From Prolixibacteraceae bacterium (GTDB lineage: Bacteria; Bacteroidota; Bacteroidia; Bacteroidales; Prolixibacteraceae), in NCBI GenBank assembly GCA_003506435.1, contig DOAQ01000042.1, forward strand, positions 62,001 to 126,000: a stretch of 64,000 nt of DNA, given 5' to 3'. The notes under the pieces were generated by a model that made no database searches, had not been told where the DNA came from, and saw nothing but the letters and a program-made list of their open reading frames with translations. A program made the translations under genes and the position numbers. Of this stretch, positions 1 through 9,000 are shown piece after piece; within the stretch, counting starts at the first letter, position 1; every line of letters starts with the position of its first letter.

Positions 1-1
1 A

Positions 2-580
2 TTCCAGATTTCATCGGGAACTGAATCTGGTTATTGGGTTTTAGTCGAAGCCTCTGCAAAATTGAATACACCTGGCAAATCGGATGGTTCTTGCCGGTTG
101 TGGATTGATGGACGTTTGGAAGCAGAACGTACAAACCTGAATCTCAAAGGGAGTTATGCAAAACATGGAATTAATGCAGTATTTCTTGAATCGTACTGGA
201 ATGGCGGAGCCTGTAAAACAGAGGGAAGATGGTATGATAATTTTGTAGTTTCCCAAAAACCTATTGGACCTGTTGCTTGTCCGGTTAACCCGGTTTTGTA
301 TAAAACCCCATATCACGGCCTTGGAAAGATGGAAACATGGGAGGTGGAATTAGCTACCGATTTTAGTGGCAGTAATACAGTATATAAATCTAAAAGCATG
401 GGAACCAACGATAGCATTACAATCAATGCCAATTTTGGAACTTTCACTGGTTCATTAAAAGGTAAATTTCATCTTATCGCTGGGTACACTTACTTTTGTC
501 GTGTACGTCAAAAATGCAGTGATGGATTGTGGTCGGACTGGAGCAGGTGGCACCAGCCTTTTAATGTAGCAGAAAACTAA
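2..580 (+). CDS. C-terminal part of secreted polysaccharide-lyase-14-like protein (5' truncated by window edge)
   Basis: The frame is open from base 2 to a TAA at 578-580, so the true start lies left of the window and about 192 residues are visible. The first ~85 residues (RLWIDGR, GINAVFLESYWN, WYDNFVVS) look like the concanavalin-like beta-sandwich of PL14-type lyases; the same fold type seems to be present in the gene at 34530-35402. The remainder, starting near PIGPVACPVNP, resembles a fibronectin-III-like module with a CRVRQKCSDGLWSDWS strand near its end. A role in binding or cleaving an extracellular polysaccharide is inferred. Substrate and catalytic residues cannot be judged because the N-terminal half is missing. 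An internal TTG at 62 is not the real start. Confidence 0.75.
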   Translation, partial: FQISSGTESGYWVLVEASAKLNTPGKSDGSCRLWIDGRLEAERTNLNLKGSYAKHGINAVFLESYWNGGACKTEGRWYDNFVVSQKPIGPVACPVNPVLYKTPYHGLGKMETWEVELATDFSGSNTVYKSKSMGTNDSITINANFGTFTGSLKGKFHLIAGYTYFCRVRQKCSDGLWSDWSRWHQPFNVAEN

Positions 581-606
581 TCGTAATGAAATTTGTATAA
601 CTTCTA

Positions 607-1722
607 ATGAATAGTGTGACAATTTTAAATAGCAGTGTTGGCAACTATATCAAGAGTAACGGGAATAAATATTCTTACTTCGCAGGCAATAATTATCTTG
701 GTCTTGCTAATCATCCAGTAATAAAAAAAGCATCCATTCGATCTATTAAGATGTATGGTAATAATTTCTCTGCTTCCCGACGCACAACGGGTACCGCCGA
801 CATTCATCTCGAACTTGAAAAGCAACTTGCAGCTTTTATGAAAAAACAAGATGCTGTTATATTTGCGTCAGGATATATGGGTAATGGTATTTTACTTGAA
901 ATACTGAAAAACAGGTATTCAGCAGTTTTTATTGATGAACTTGCTCATCCCAGTATAACAGGAAGTATTCCCAGAGGAATTGAAAACATCCAATATTTTA
1001 ACCATTGCGATGCATCTCATCTTGAGAATTTGCTTGGTCATCACAAGGGATTGAATCCTTTGGTCATTACAGATGGTATTTTTGCCCTCACTGGCGAGAT
1101 TGCCCCTTTGGATAAAATTTACCCATTAATTGAGAAACACAACGCCATTCTGGTTGTTGATGATGCTCACTCGACAGGTATTCTGGGAGAAAACGGAAGA
1201 GGGACAGCCGAACATTTTAATCTTGATTGGGCCGAAAATATATATACAACCGGTACAATGAGCAAAGCATTAGGCGGATACGGAGGTTTTATTTCCGGAA
1301 CTAATGAGCTTACTAATTTAATAAGGGAAAAATCAGCAACGTACCAGGCCTCAACATCGCTGCCTCCTTCTATCATTGCTACAGGTATTGCATCTCTGAA
1401 AATAATACAAAAAAATCCCGGACTGCGCGTTAGTTTGCTTGAGAGTGCAGGGGAACTCAGGAAAGAGATTATCGGGTTAGGGTTTCAAACCACAACGGAT
1501 AATACACCGATTATTCCCATTATGCTAACTGAGTTATCCAAAGCAAAAGATTTGTCCCTTTTTCTGGAAAACAACGGGATAATTGCTCCTTTTATGAATT
1601 ATCCGGTAAAATTGAAAGGGTACATGATCCGAATAACAGTCTCTGCCAGTCACACTGTTGACCAGATTGAAACATTGCTAAAAATGTTAAAAAAATGGAG
1701 GGATAAAAATGGAACAAATTAA
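607..1722 (+). CDS. Alpha-oxoamine synthase family PLP-dependent acyltransferase (BioF/Kbl-like)
   Basis: A 371-residue protein of the fold-type I aminotransferase family that includes 8-amino-7-oxononanoate synthase, glycine C-acetyltransferase and serine palmitoyltransferase. These enzymes condense an amino acid with an acyl-CoA using pyridoxal phosphate. The DDAHSTG motif (D185-D186-A-H188) and the TTGTMSKALGG motif with the Schiff-base lysine K220 are intact, and the length is only slightly below the usual ~390-400. No biotin genes are nearby, so BioF should not be assumed; an amino-ketone precursor for a lipid or secondary metabolite is equally possible. A second ATG at 1709 overlaps the 3' end by 14 bases, which suggests translational coupling to a downstream gene that has since been lost to an IS110 insertion or deletion. 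Confidence 0.88.
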   Translation: MNSVTILNSSVGNYIKSNGNKYSYFAGNNYLGLANHPVIKKASIRSIKMYGNNFSASRRTTGTADIHLELEKQLAAFMKKQDAVIFASGYMGNGILLEILKNRYSAVFIDELAHPSITGSIPRGIENIQYFNHCDASHLENLLGHHKGLNPLVITDGIFALTGEIAPLDKIYPLIEKHNAILVVDDAHSTGILGENGRGTAEHFNLDWAENIYTTGTMSKALGGYGGFISGTNELTNLIREKSATYQASTSLPPSIIATGIASLKIIQKNPGLRVSLLESAGELRKEIIGLGFQTTTDNTPIIPIMLTELSKAKDLSLFLENNGIIAPFMNYPVKLKGYMIRITVSASHTVDQIETLLKMLKKWRDKNGTN

Positions 1723-1849
1723 AAATGTGTTGATTGAGCCAATTAACATTCATTGGGTTGAAAACTGTTTGAAAGAAGACCTATACTGTGCAATAGCTGT
1801 AACCATTTGCAGTCTACCACATCGGTCTTATGCCCTTTTACATTTTTAA
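1709..1849 (+). pseudogene. 5' stub of a gene coupled to the alpha-oxoamine synthase, cut by IS110 remnant
   Basis: An ATG at 1709 lies inside the last codons of the synthase gene and opens a frame beginning MEQIKNVLIEP. Within about 15 codons the sequence becomes the reverse complement of an IS110 transposase fragment, and the frame stops at 1847-1849 after 46 codons. The first ~13-15 residues are therefore probably the true N-terminus of the next gene in the original operon, and the rest is read through insertion-sequence DNA. Too little remains to assign a family. The junction is near 1745-1757, inferred from where transposase similarity ends. Confidence 0.5.
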
Positions 1850-2141
1850 GATGACGGGCATTAACCAAAACCACTTCAAAACCATAGTCTAAAAGCAGCA
1901 AATACAACGGACGCCAATAGAATCCAGTGGATTCTATTGCTACGGTTTGTACCTCATGCTCTTTTAAATGTCTTGCAATGGCATGTAGATCAATGGTAAA
2001 AACACCAAATTCTTTTACATTGTCTTGCGATACACATACAAAATGACTTTTGCTACCTAAGTCTATCCCCGCTGCATGAAGGTTAACAACAGGCATCGAA
2101 ATGATTTTGTCGGCCGATTCGTTTGCATTTTTTGTTTTCAT
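1743..2141 (-). pseudogene. IS110-family transposase, N-terminal DEDD domain only
   Basis: A 132-residue remnant of the roughly 350-400-residue IS110/IS1111 recombinase. The RuvC-like DEDD domain is recognisable from AAGIDLGSKSHFVCV (first Asp), VAIESTGFYWRPLY (Glu) and GHKTDVVDCKWLQ (Asp pair). The usual continuation after LLSNSFQP is missing: the frame reads NEC and stops, so the last DEDD Asp region, the coiled linker and the C-terminal serine-containing Tnp2 domain are all gone. It cannot be active as a recombinase. The truncated end abuts the stub of the gene at 1709. The start at 2141 (MKTKNANE) precedes the conserved core by about 25 residues, as in relatives. IS110 elements carry a structured non-coding end next to the transposase, and the upstream side is retained here. 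Confidence 0.85.
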
Positions 2142-2527
2142 ACACTCAGTCTTTTAAAATTAAGCTCTTCGGCAGAATGTTCATAAACTATGCATACTCA
2201 CATGCGGGATAAAGTAGTGACAAAATACCTTTCACCAATAATATTTACTCTACATCCTGCGTCCATGCTAAACGGGGGGCTTTAATGCACCAGGTTAAAA
2301 GCGGACTACGACCGGAGCGTTGACAAAGTTATAGTATAATATTTTATGCCCGAATACAGAGGCTAAATTACAAATCCTCGTTTGAAATGGTGCCGTCTGC
2401 ATCGCACCCAATTTTCATCCTCTCGGGTGTCTTTAATTTGTCATGTGGGTTTCATGTGTATAAATTTTCAAAGTTGATTCGAATAATTCTCGTATTTGCT
2501 TTAGTTTTTCAATCAAAATCACAACGC
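2142..2527 (-). other. Non-coding flank upstream of IS110 transposase; possible bridge-RNA end
   Basis: No gene is supported here. The stretch lies directly 5' of the transposase remnant (minus strand), where IS110-group elements keep the non-coding left end that encodes the bridge RNA. GC-rich blocks such as GGACTACGACCGGAGCGTTG (2301-2320, plus-strand reading) stand out from the AT-rich surroundings and could be RNA stems. The outer boundary of the element is not visible, so the assignment is inference from position only. Confidence 0.35.
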
Positions 2528-2588
2528 ATGGAATAGCCATTTGTACATTTTCGGTTGGTGAGGGCATTTCCACTCATGGCTATTTCAT
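2528..2588. repeat. 13-bp inverted repeat with 35-nt spacer
   Basis: Positions 2528-2540 (ATGGAATAGCCAT) pair with 2576-2588 (ATGGCTATTTCAT) over 13 positions with a single G-T wobble. It lies between the 3' end of the PHP-domain gene and the IS110 remnant. No U-run follows on either strand, so it does not look like an intrinsic terminator. It may be part of the IS end or a structured RNA. Confidence 0.6.
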
Positions 2589-2625
2589 CTGTATGTGGTT
2601 TCGTTTTAATTATACTACCATTTTT

Positions 2626-3708
2626 TTATTTTTTCTGAACCGAAAAAGGCTGCGTGCCCATAATAACCCCTCCGGGGCCAAAAATTTCAACACGTACATA
2701 AGTTGAAAGTTCCGGGCAATCATTCAGTTTTATTAAACCTCCTTTTTGAACAATTCTTCCACCAGATATCCAGTGAATGGAATCTTGTCCTGTAGCCATA
2801 ATCTGGATACTTCCCTTTTTCTGGTTAACCTGGACAGAATGAATTACTGGAATGCTGGGGTTTTTATGTCCTTCCGGGGAATAAACGTAAAACGAACGTC
2901 CCTCCTCCATTCCTTTTCTGACCCATTCTTTGGTCAATTCAGGCAATATAAAAATACTCCAGTTTCGTCCCAGGCTTCCTTCGCCATGCATATCGTCGTT
3001 CGAGTAGGCCCACACCTGGCGGACAGGAGATAAGGCAACCAAAACGGAATCCCACAGATGGCGATCGTTTGGATAGAGGTCGCCAGTATTATAAATTTCC
3101 ATACCAATCAGATGATTGTATTTCCGGTAAAAATTGATGTACCAATGAGCATTGTGCTTATAGCGTCCCGGGTGATTGATAATCATCAATCCATTTTTAG
3201 CAGATATGGAAACATATGTCGAATCTTCCTGATTGGCAGGATGGTTATAATCGTTGAAAAAGCTTCCGGTATGGTGAGGTGCCGAAACTTCATTTCCCTG
3301 AATAGCAATCATCCCCAACGCTTTGGGGTTCCGGTTTTCGTAAACAAGATGCTCTGGTGCAAGCTTACCGCCTGCCAAACGTTCCTTTGATTTATCACTG
3401 GCTTTCATGGATGAAAATTCCGTCCAGGGGTAGGTTACTTCATTGTGATCGGTGAGCGCCAAAATGCCATACCCCAGTTGATGATATTTGTCTACAACAT
3501 ACTGAGGTGACAAGCTCCCGTCGCTTCTTGTGGTATGTGTATGCAGATTGGCCTTGTACTGCCCGTGTTTTTCCCAATTTACCTGTTCGTAAGGATTACT
3601 GATCTCCCACCGGGGGCTGTAATATGCCGTACATATAATAAAAAGGGCATATAAAATAAGATGAATTGGCTTAAGAAAACTGATTGCTATTGATCGTGCT
3701 TTTTTCAT
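2626..3708 (-). CDS. PHP-domain metal-dependent phosphoesterase-like protein, membrane anchored
   Basis: A 360-residue protein with one N-terminal hydrophobic segment (about residues 8-30) followed by a PHP domain. Signatures are ANLHTHTTRSDG (H56, H58 and D63), LALTDHNE (D87, H88) and NEVSAPHHTGSF with further metal-ligand histidines. PHP proteins use a cluster of two or three metals to hydrolyse phosphoester bonds. Exported single-domain versions occur next to glycan-degradation genes in Bacteroidota, and their substrate is generally unknown. Here it lies last in the minus-strand run below the SusC/SusD genes, separated from SusD by two gene remnants. The C-terminal ~100 residues look like a small beta-domain (SIQIMATGQDSIHWI). 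Membrane anchoring on the periplasmic side is inferred from the single segment. Confidence 0.85.
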   Translation of the reverse strand: MKKARSIAISFLKPIHLILYALFIICTAYYSPRWEISNPYEQVNWEKHGQYKANLHTHTTRSDGSLSPQYVVDKYHQLGYGILALTDHNEVTYPWTEFSSMKASDKSKERLAGGKLAPEHLVYENRNPKALGMIAIQGNEVSAPHHTGSFFNDYNHPANQEDSTYVSISAKNGLMIINHPGRYKHNAHWYINFYRKYNHLIGMEIYNTGDLYPNDRHLWDSVLVALSPVRQVWAYSNDDMHGEGSLGRNWSIFILPELTKEWVRKGMEEGRSFYVYSPEGHKNPSIPVIHSVQVNQKKGSIQIMATGQDSIHWISGGRIVQKGGLIKLNDCPELSTYVRVEIFGPGGVIMGTQPFSVQKK

Positions 3709-3742
3709 GGTAAAAAAGAGATTTATTTTTGTTGAGTTAATA

Positions 3743-3898
3743 TCAAGCTTTAAGTTGTAATAGTTCTGTATTTAAACCTTCTGCCTTAACCGTATACAGA
3801 TGGTTTCTGAATTTGACAGTCATATTTTTGGATTCTTCCGACAAATACAATGCCCCACTGGCCAATGCCATCGACTGTAAGAAATGTCTTCTTTTCAT
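3743..3898 (-). pseudogene. Remnant with twin-arginine-type leader (MKRRHFLQ...)
   Basis: A 51-codon frame not equivalent to the overlapping 3786-4121 frame. It begins MKRRHFLQSMALASGALYL, a typical twin-arginine/lipid leader of secreted Bacteroidota enzymes and oxidoreductases, and is preceded by GAAGGAAAAG, a plausible ribosome-binding site. After residue ~20 it continues only as a short tail (NMTVKFRNHLYTVKAEG) to a TGA. The body of the enzyme is missing, so this is best read as a gene whose middle has been deleted, leaving leader plus C-terminal strand. The original family is not recoverable. Confidence 0.55.
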
Positions 3899-4121
3899 CT
3901 TTTATATCTTTTCCTTCAAATATTTCGTCTTTGATTTTATAATGGTCAATACCATTGTCGAGTAAATGATGATACCAGCCTTTATGCGGGTTTTTCAGGA
4001 CACGAACAGTGTCCCAGTTCGCTTTGAAATCGATGGTTTGTAGGATTGATTTTTCGGGCGTACAAGCTAACAAACATCCACAAAGGAGTAATAAATACAG
4101 GTTTTTCATACAGTTGAGCAA
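3786..4121 (-). pseudogene. N-terminal remnant of a DUF4832-family secreted protein
   Basis: The first ~60 residues closely parallel the N-terminus of the intact DUF4832 protein at 14074-15576: DTVRVLKNPHKGWYHHLLDNGI here against DTIRVLKNPYKGWYHHMLDNGI there. A lipoprotein leader ends LLACTPEK. Similarity stops near YKIKDEIF; the remaining codons are the ribosome-binding region and leader of the TAT-type remnant read out of frame. A full-length relative is about 480-500 residues, so more than 85% is missing. The two remnants were probably joined by one deletion. No function is expected. Confidence 0.8.
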
Positions 4122-4204
4122 ATGGTCAATCGGATTTCATCCCCCATGTGAAATTCTTAACGGGATTTGAAAAATTAGTTCGGAAAAATTGCAATACGAA
4201 GAAG

Positions 4205-4246
4205 AAATAGCCTACAGAGAAGTTTCTCCACAGGCTATTTTCTATA
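4205..4246 (-). terminator. Hairpin terminator after susD
   Basis: Nine base pairs (4205-4213 with 4232-4240, AAATAGCCT/AGGCTATTT) plus four inner pairs across a 3-nt internal loop. The hairpin lies just downstream of the SusD stop codon on the minus strand, and the T-rich left arm edge gives a weak U-run in the minus transcript. Confidence 0.6.
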
Positions 4247-4263
4247 AAAATTAACCATTTTAA

Positions 4264-5985
4264 CTATTGAAATGCTGTTGGCATTGTTGGTGCTGTCCAT
4301 TGATAAATATGCGGAGCCTTTGGATTTGCATCCCACCAGAATTTTGTAAGCCTGCTGTCGGTTCCATACAGGGCAAGAGCTTCCTGATAACTCTCATTAT
4401 TGCTTGATTCTTCTGAACTAGGCCAAGATTCTCTTCTCGGAACTACTCCCTGCAGAGCCGACTGATCAGGACCAATAGGTATTTTAGGGTAACCGGTTCT
4501 TCTATATTCACACCACCCCTGGAATTCATCTGGATAAAGAGCTATTATCTTTTGATTGATGATCTTTTCGAGTTGTTCCTCCGCAGTTCCGGACAGTGTA
4601 TACATAGGAGTTGCTTTAAAGGGGGCAATGGTCGCATCATTGATTTTCTTATAATCAAGATATTGCTGAACCTGGGCATCAGTCCAGGTTGTGCCTCCTG
4701 CATAAGTAGAATTGTGAACGTAAGTTTTAAACAGGGCAGATATCTGCGGCGAGGTCAGATCATAAAACCATTTTGCCCACGCAATTCCTGCATCAATCCC
4801 TTTCTGATAATAGGAATTTGCTGAACCGGTAAAAGCTGCCGGCAACAAACCTGCTAATTTGGCTTCGGCCAAAGCAAAATAGACTTCGGAACTTTTGATT
4901 ATTGCAGGTGCGACAACAGGCACCTTCCAAAAATCTGCAAGTTTTGAAACAGTATTGCCTCCCCATGGGTATTTGTATTCTGCGGTTACATTCCCCAGTG
5001 TCGGACTGCCGCGATAATCATAATTTGGAAAAGCATAGCCGTTCGGCGAAATACCTCCTTTAAAGGTTGCCGTTATCGTATCAGCGTAAATGCGGATTCG
5101 CGGATCAAGATTCACACCGTCATTTTTTAAAACATCTATCATTACCTGATGTGCTGACACCGATTCATCAATTATTTTCCAGCTTAATATGGTAGTGGCG
5201 TACCGTGGGTTCTGGTGGGTGGTTTGATCATTATTGTTTTTAATATAGGCATCATCGGCAAGAGATGTTATTAAATCATTCTCTGTAAGATCACTTAATT
5301 GAGCTGTGGCAAGCGCCGGATCAACGTAACGGACACGCAAAGCCAGCCTTAACCGCAAAGAGTTGGCAAGCTTTTTCCATTTTGCCGTGTTGCCCGCGTA
5401 AATCAGATCTGCCGAACCATAGGTTGCCTTACTGGCATCCAGTTGAGCTGCGGCCTCTTTTAACTCCTTAAATAAATCCTTGTATATGCTTTCCTGTGTA
5501 TCGTATTTCGGTTGGAGCACGACTTGATCAAGCGGCAAGCACGACTCAGAATAAGGGACATCGCCATAAGTATCGGTCAGTTTTGAAACGGACCAGGCCT
5601 TCAAAATACGGGCAATGGCTTGTTTATTCACATAATCAGCTTTATCCGCTTTGTTATCGATGAGTTGGATGATGTTGGATAAATTATTTAGCGCCACTGT
5701 ATATTCGAATTCCCATTCACCGGGGGCATCCGTTTCCACAAACGGATTGCCGTCACCTCTATAGTTCATTCCGCAGAAGCAGCCATAAGTGCCATTTCCA
5801 TAGGAGGCTTTTTCTACAACACTTCTCCATTCGACATAGGTCAATAACAACCCCGGATCTATTAACTCAGATGTAACAATTTTCGGGTTGGTGTTCATTT
5901 CCTCATAATTCTCTGTACAAGCAACGGCCAGAAATAATCCCAGTGCAAATAATGAGAGTAGTTTTATTCTTGTTATATTTTTCAT
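4264..5985 (-). CDS. susD-like: SusD/RagB-like outer-membrane glycan-binding lipoprotein
   Basis: A 573-residue lipoprotein. The signal peptide ends FLAVACTENYEEMNTNP with the lipidated cysteine at C23. The alpha-helical tetratricopeptide-like body shows SusD_2-type features (AIARILKAWSVSKLTDTYGDVPYSE, TAKWKKLANSLRLRLALRVRYVD, YFALAEAKLAG). SusD proteins cap the extracellular face of the partner SusC channel and capture oligosaccharides. The partner lies immediately upstream (30 bases between genes), so the two form a co-transcribed pair. A hairpin follows the stop codon. Pairing and length are normal and the gene looks intact. The ligand cannot be inferred from sequence alone. Confidence 0.93.
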   Translation of the reverse strand: MKNITRIKLLSLFALGLFLAVACTENYEEMNTNPKIVTSELIDPGLLLTYVEWRSVVEKASYGNGTYGCFCGMNYRGDGNPFVETDAPGEWEFEYTVALNNLSNIIQLIDNKADKADYVNKQAIARILKAWSVSKLTDTYGDVPYSESCLPLDQVVLQPKYDTQESIYKDLFKELKEAAAQLDASKATYGSADLIYAGNTAKWKKLANSLRLRLALRVRYVDPALATAQLSDLTENDLITSLADDAYIKNNNDQTTHQNPRYATTILSWKIIDESVSAHQVMIDVLKNDGVNLDPRIRIYADTITATFKGGISPNGYAFPNYDYRGSPTLGNVTAEYKYPWGGNTVSKLADFWKVPVVAPAIIKSSEVYFALAEAKLAGLLPAAFTGSANSYYQKGIDAGIAWAKWFYDLTSPQISALFKTYVHNSTYAGGTTWTDAQVQQYLDYKKINDATIAPFKATPMYTLSGTAEEQLEKIINQKIIALYPDEFQGWCEYRRTGYPKIPIGPDQSALQGVVPRRESWPSSEESSNNESYQEALALYGTDSRLTKFWWDANPKAPHIYQWTAPTMPTAFQ

Positions 5986-6015
5986 ATCAGTATTTTTTTA
6001 AATTCAACAACAGAA

Positions 6016-9000
6016 CTAAAAGGTGAGTTTAACATTGAATCCCCATGTCCGGGTGGAAGGCATTGCAATTGATTCTATACCGGCATCAGAAGCTGAAGTA
6101 TTCGGGTTCGATTCAGGAGAAACTCCCATTTTCTGCATGTGCTCTTCAAGGTATAACAAATTACGTCCGATAGCGCTTAGAGTTATTCCTGCAAAGGGGG
6201 TCTTTTTCAGCAGGGAAGGCTTAAAGGAATAAGACAGCATAACTTCCCTCAGGCTGATGTAGCTTCCATCGATGACAAACTCTTCGCCAATCTCAGACCA
6301 TGCGCGGTTCGCCCAATAGGTTTGTCCGTTGACAGCCTTGGTGTTTTTCACGTAAGTAACGTTACCGCCCGCGTCGGTCACTTCAACAACGCCAGCCAAT
6401 ACGCCCACTTCGGGCAATTGGACGCCATTGTCATCCGTATCCCTTGGCCTGCGGCCCTCAACAGTCCAAGAGCCTGTTCCTTTGGCTTCCATCTGGTATT
6501 TTGTTGTGGAATATATTTCGTTCCCCTGTACAAAATCAAGCAGTACGTTTAAAGTAAATCCCTTATAACTAAAGGTATTGTTTAACCCGCCGGTCCAGTC
6601 AGGAGTAGTATTCCCAAGAGTTGTTTTTGAGGCCTCCGGTAAATACGCGCCATTGGCCGAAACGATCCTCTGTCCGTCAGGGGCTTTTTTGAAAGCATAC
6701 CCTACAATATTACCAAAGGCATTTCCAACCCTTACTTCAGTTTTCCCATTGGGGTTGAGATACGCATCAAGGCCCGGCCGCAGGGAAACTACTTTCGATT
6801 GGTTTAGTGCGAAATTCGCAGCAATATCCCATGAGAATCCTGAGTTTGTCTTTACAGGGTTTAAATTGAGCATAATTTCAAGCCCTTTATTCTGAATTTC
6901 GCCTGCATTCATAACTATGGTGCTGTATCCACTGGCTACAGGAAGAGTTGCTTCCAGGATCTGATTGGTGGTTTTGCCATTATAATAAGTAACATCAAGG
7001 CCGATCCTGTTATTCAAAAACTTTAAATTGGTGCCTACTTCCCATGATTCGGTCAGTTCGTTTTCCAGGTTAAGAAGGGGTATTTGTGAATTCATTGAAG
7101 ACAAACCAACTCCGCCATAAGTAGTTGTAGTAGAATTATACCCGTTCATTGTTTTATAGGGATCAGAATCATTCCCAACCTGCGCCCAGGATGCCCTTAC
7201 TTTACCAAAAGTCAGGATGCCGTCCGGATTAAATTTAAAGGCATCCGAAAATACAAAACTTGAACTCACCGAAGGATAGAAGAAGGATTGGTTATTCAAA
7301 CCCAGGGCGGAAGACCAGTCATTACGTCCGGTCACATCAAGATAGAGATAATTATTGTAAACAACCTGACCGGTAAAGAAAACCGATTGCATCTCTTTCT
7401 TCGACGATAAAGTTGAAGGACGGATATCTGTACAGTTACTAACATCATAAACCCCCGGGGCTTTTAACTTTCTGGCATCCAGTTCCAGCGATTTTCTCTC
7501 TTGGTATAAAATGCTTGAACCTAATGTGCCGCTTACATTGAACTTCTTTGATAGCTGTTTGTTAGCCATTAATAACACATCAGCGTTTACATCCCTGACA
7601 GTACCGGAATAATTATAGACCCTGCCATAAATATTGTCACTACCTTTTGAGTCAATAGGCCATATTTTATCTTGTCTTTGGCTATAAAAATCTGTGCCGG
7701 CGCGGCCAAGGAGGCTTAACCAACTGTTAATTTTCAGGGTTGCTGATGCCATTCCGATTAACCGGTCCTTGGTATCATGATTTTTTAATTCATTCACGGT
7801 AAAATAGGGATTGCAGTTTACGCCAGGCCAACTCCCCGGTTTTTTAGTTTTTTCATAATACTCTTTTAACCAGCTCATCGGGACATATCTTCCCATGGTA
7901 ACAAGCGTCGTGGTGACGTTATCATTTCCCGCGCCCAGCGAGGGCCTGTTGCTGCCGTCGTCATGAACGTAGTTTAACTTTACATCGAAGGATAAATAGT
8001 CGGTAATCTGGGAGCTCGTCCTTAATGTGATCGTTTGTTTACTCAGTGTATTATTCGGCATAATTCCCTTTGTATATGAATTTCCCAGTGACAGCCTGGT
8101 TGTTGTCTTGTCATTACCACCCGATAAGGATATGGTGTTGGAATTAGTGATACCGGTGTCATAAAACTTCTTTACGTTATCAGCCGGCTGAGGGAGCAAT
8201 ACAAGCGTTTTTTTAAATTCATCTTCCGGGTAAACAAATGGGTCAACGATTGTTCTTCTGCCATCAAGCGGAGGGCCCCAACTATCAGTACGCGAAGTTT
8301 TCATTGTTTCATAAGATTTACCATCGATAATTTTTAGCAATCCGCTAAGGTTGGTCTCTTCGTAACCGGTAGCATACTGGTTCTGAAAAGTAGGTACTAG
8401 GTTAAGTGTCTCAATAGAAAGATTTGAATTGACTTCAACGCTAATTCCTTTTTTCTTCTGACCGGATTTCGTAGTGATCAGAAGTACACCGTTAGCGCCT
8501 TTTGAACCGTACAAGGCAGTCGCACCCGGTCCTTTTAAAACTGACACGTTTTCAACATCTTCTGAATTAATATCGCCAATGCCATCGCCAGTGTCTGTAT
8601 CATTCCAGGTTCCGCCCGAATCGTGCCCTCTGTTGGAAATGGGAACACCATCCACCACAATAAGCGGCTGGTTGTTACCTTTGAGCGATTTGACACCACG
8701 AAGTGAAATTGAAGTAGAACCTCCGGTTCCCGATGAATTTCTCGAAATTTGAAGCCCGGCAACCTTTCCTGTAAGCATATTAGCGACGCTTAGTTCCCTG
8801 TTGCCCGATAAATCTTTTGAACCTACCTCCTGCGCAGAAAATCCAATGGCTCTCGTCTCACGCTTGATACCAAGCGCAGTAACAACAACTTCTTCGATCC
8901 CCAAAGTTTCCGGGTTCATAATTACATTAAGGTTTGTCACCCCATCGGTCGTCACTTCCTGTGCTTTCATACCAACAAACGAGAATACAAGGATTTTGCC

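Noticed and set aside
607..1722. Naming the alpha-oxoamine synthase bioF
   Set aside because: No other biotin gene is nearby, and the family signatures do not separate BioF from Kbl or other members.
8535..8762. Antisense frames within the SusC gene
   Set aside because: Shadows of a strongly supported long gene in another frame.
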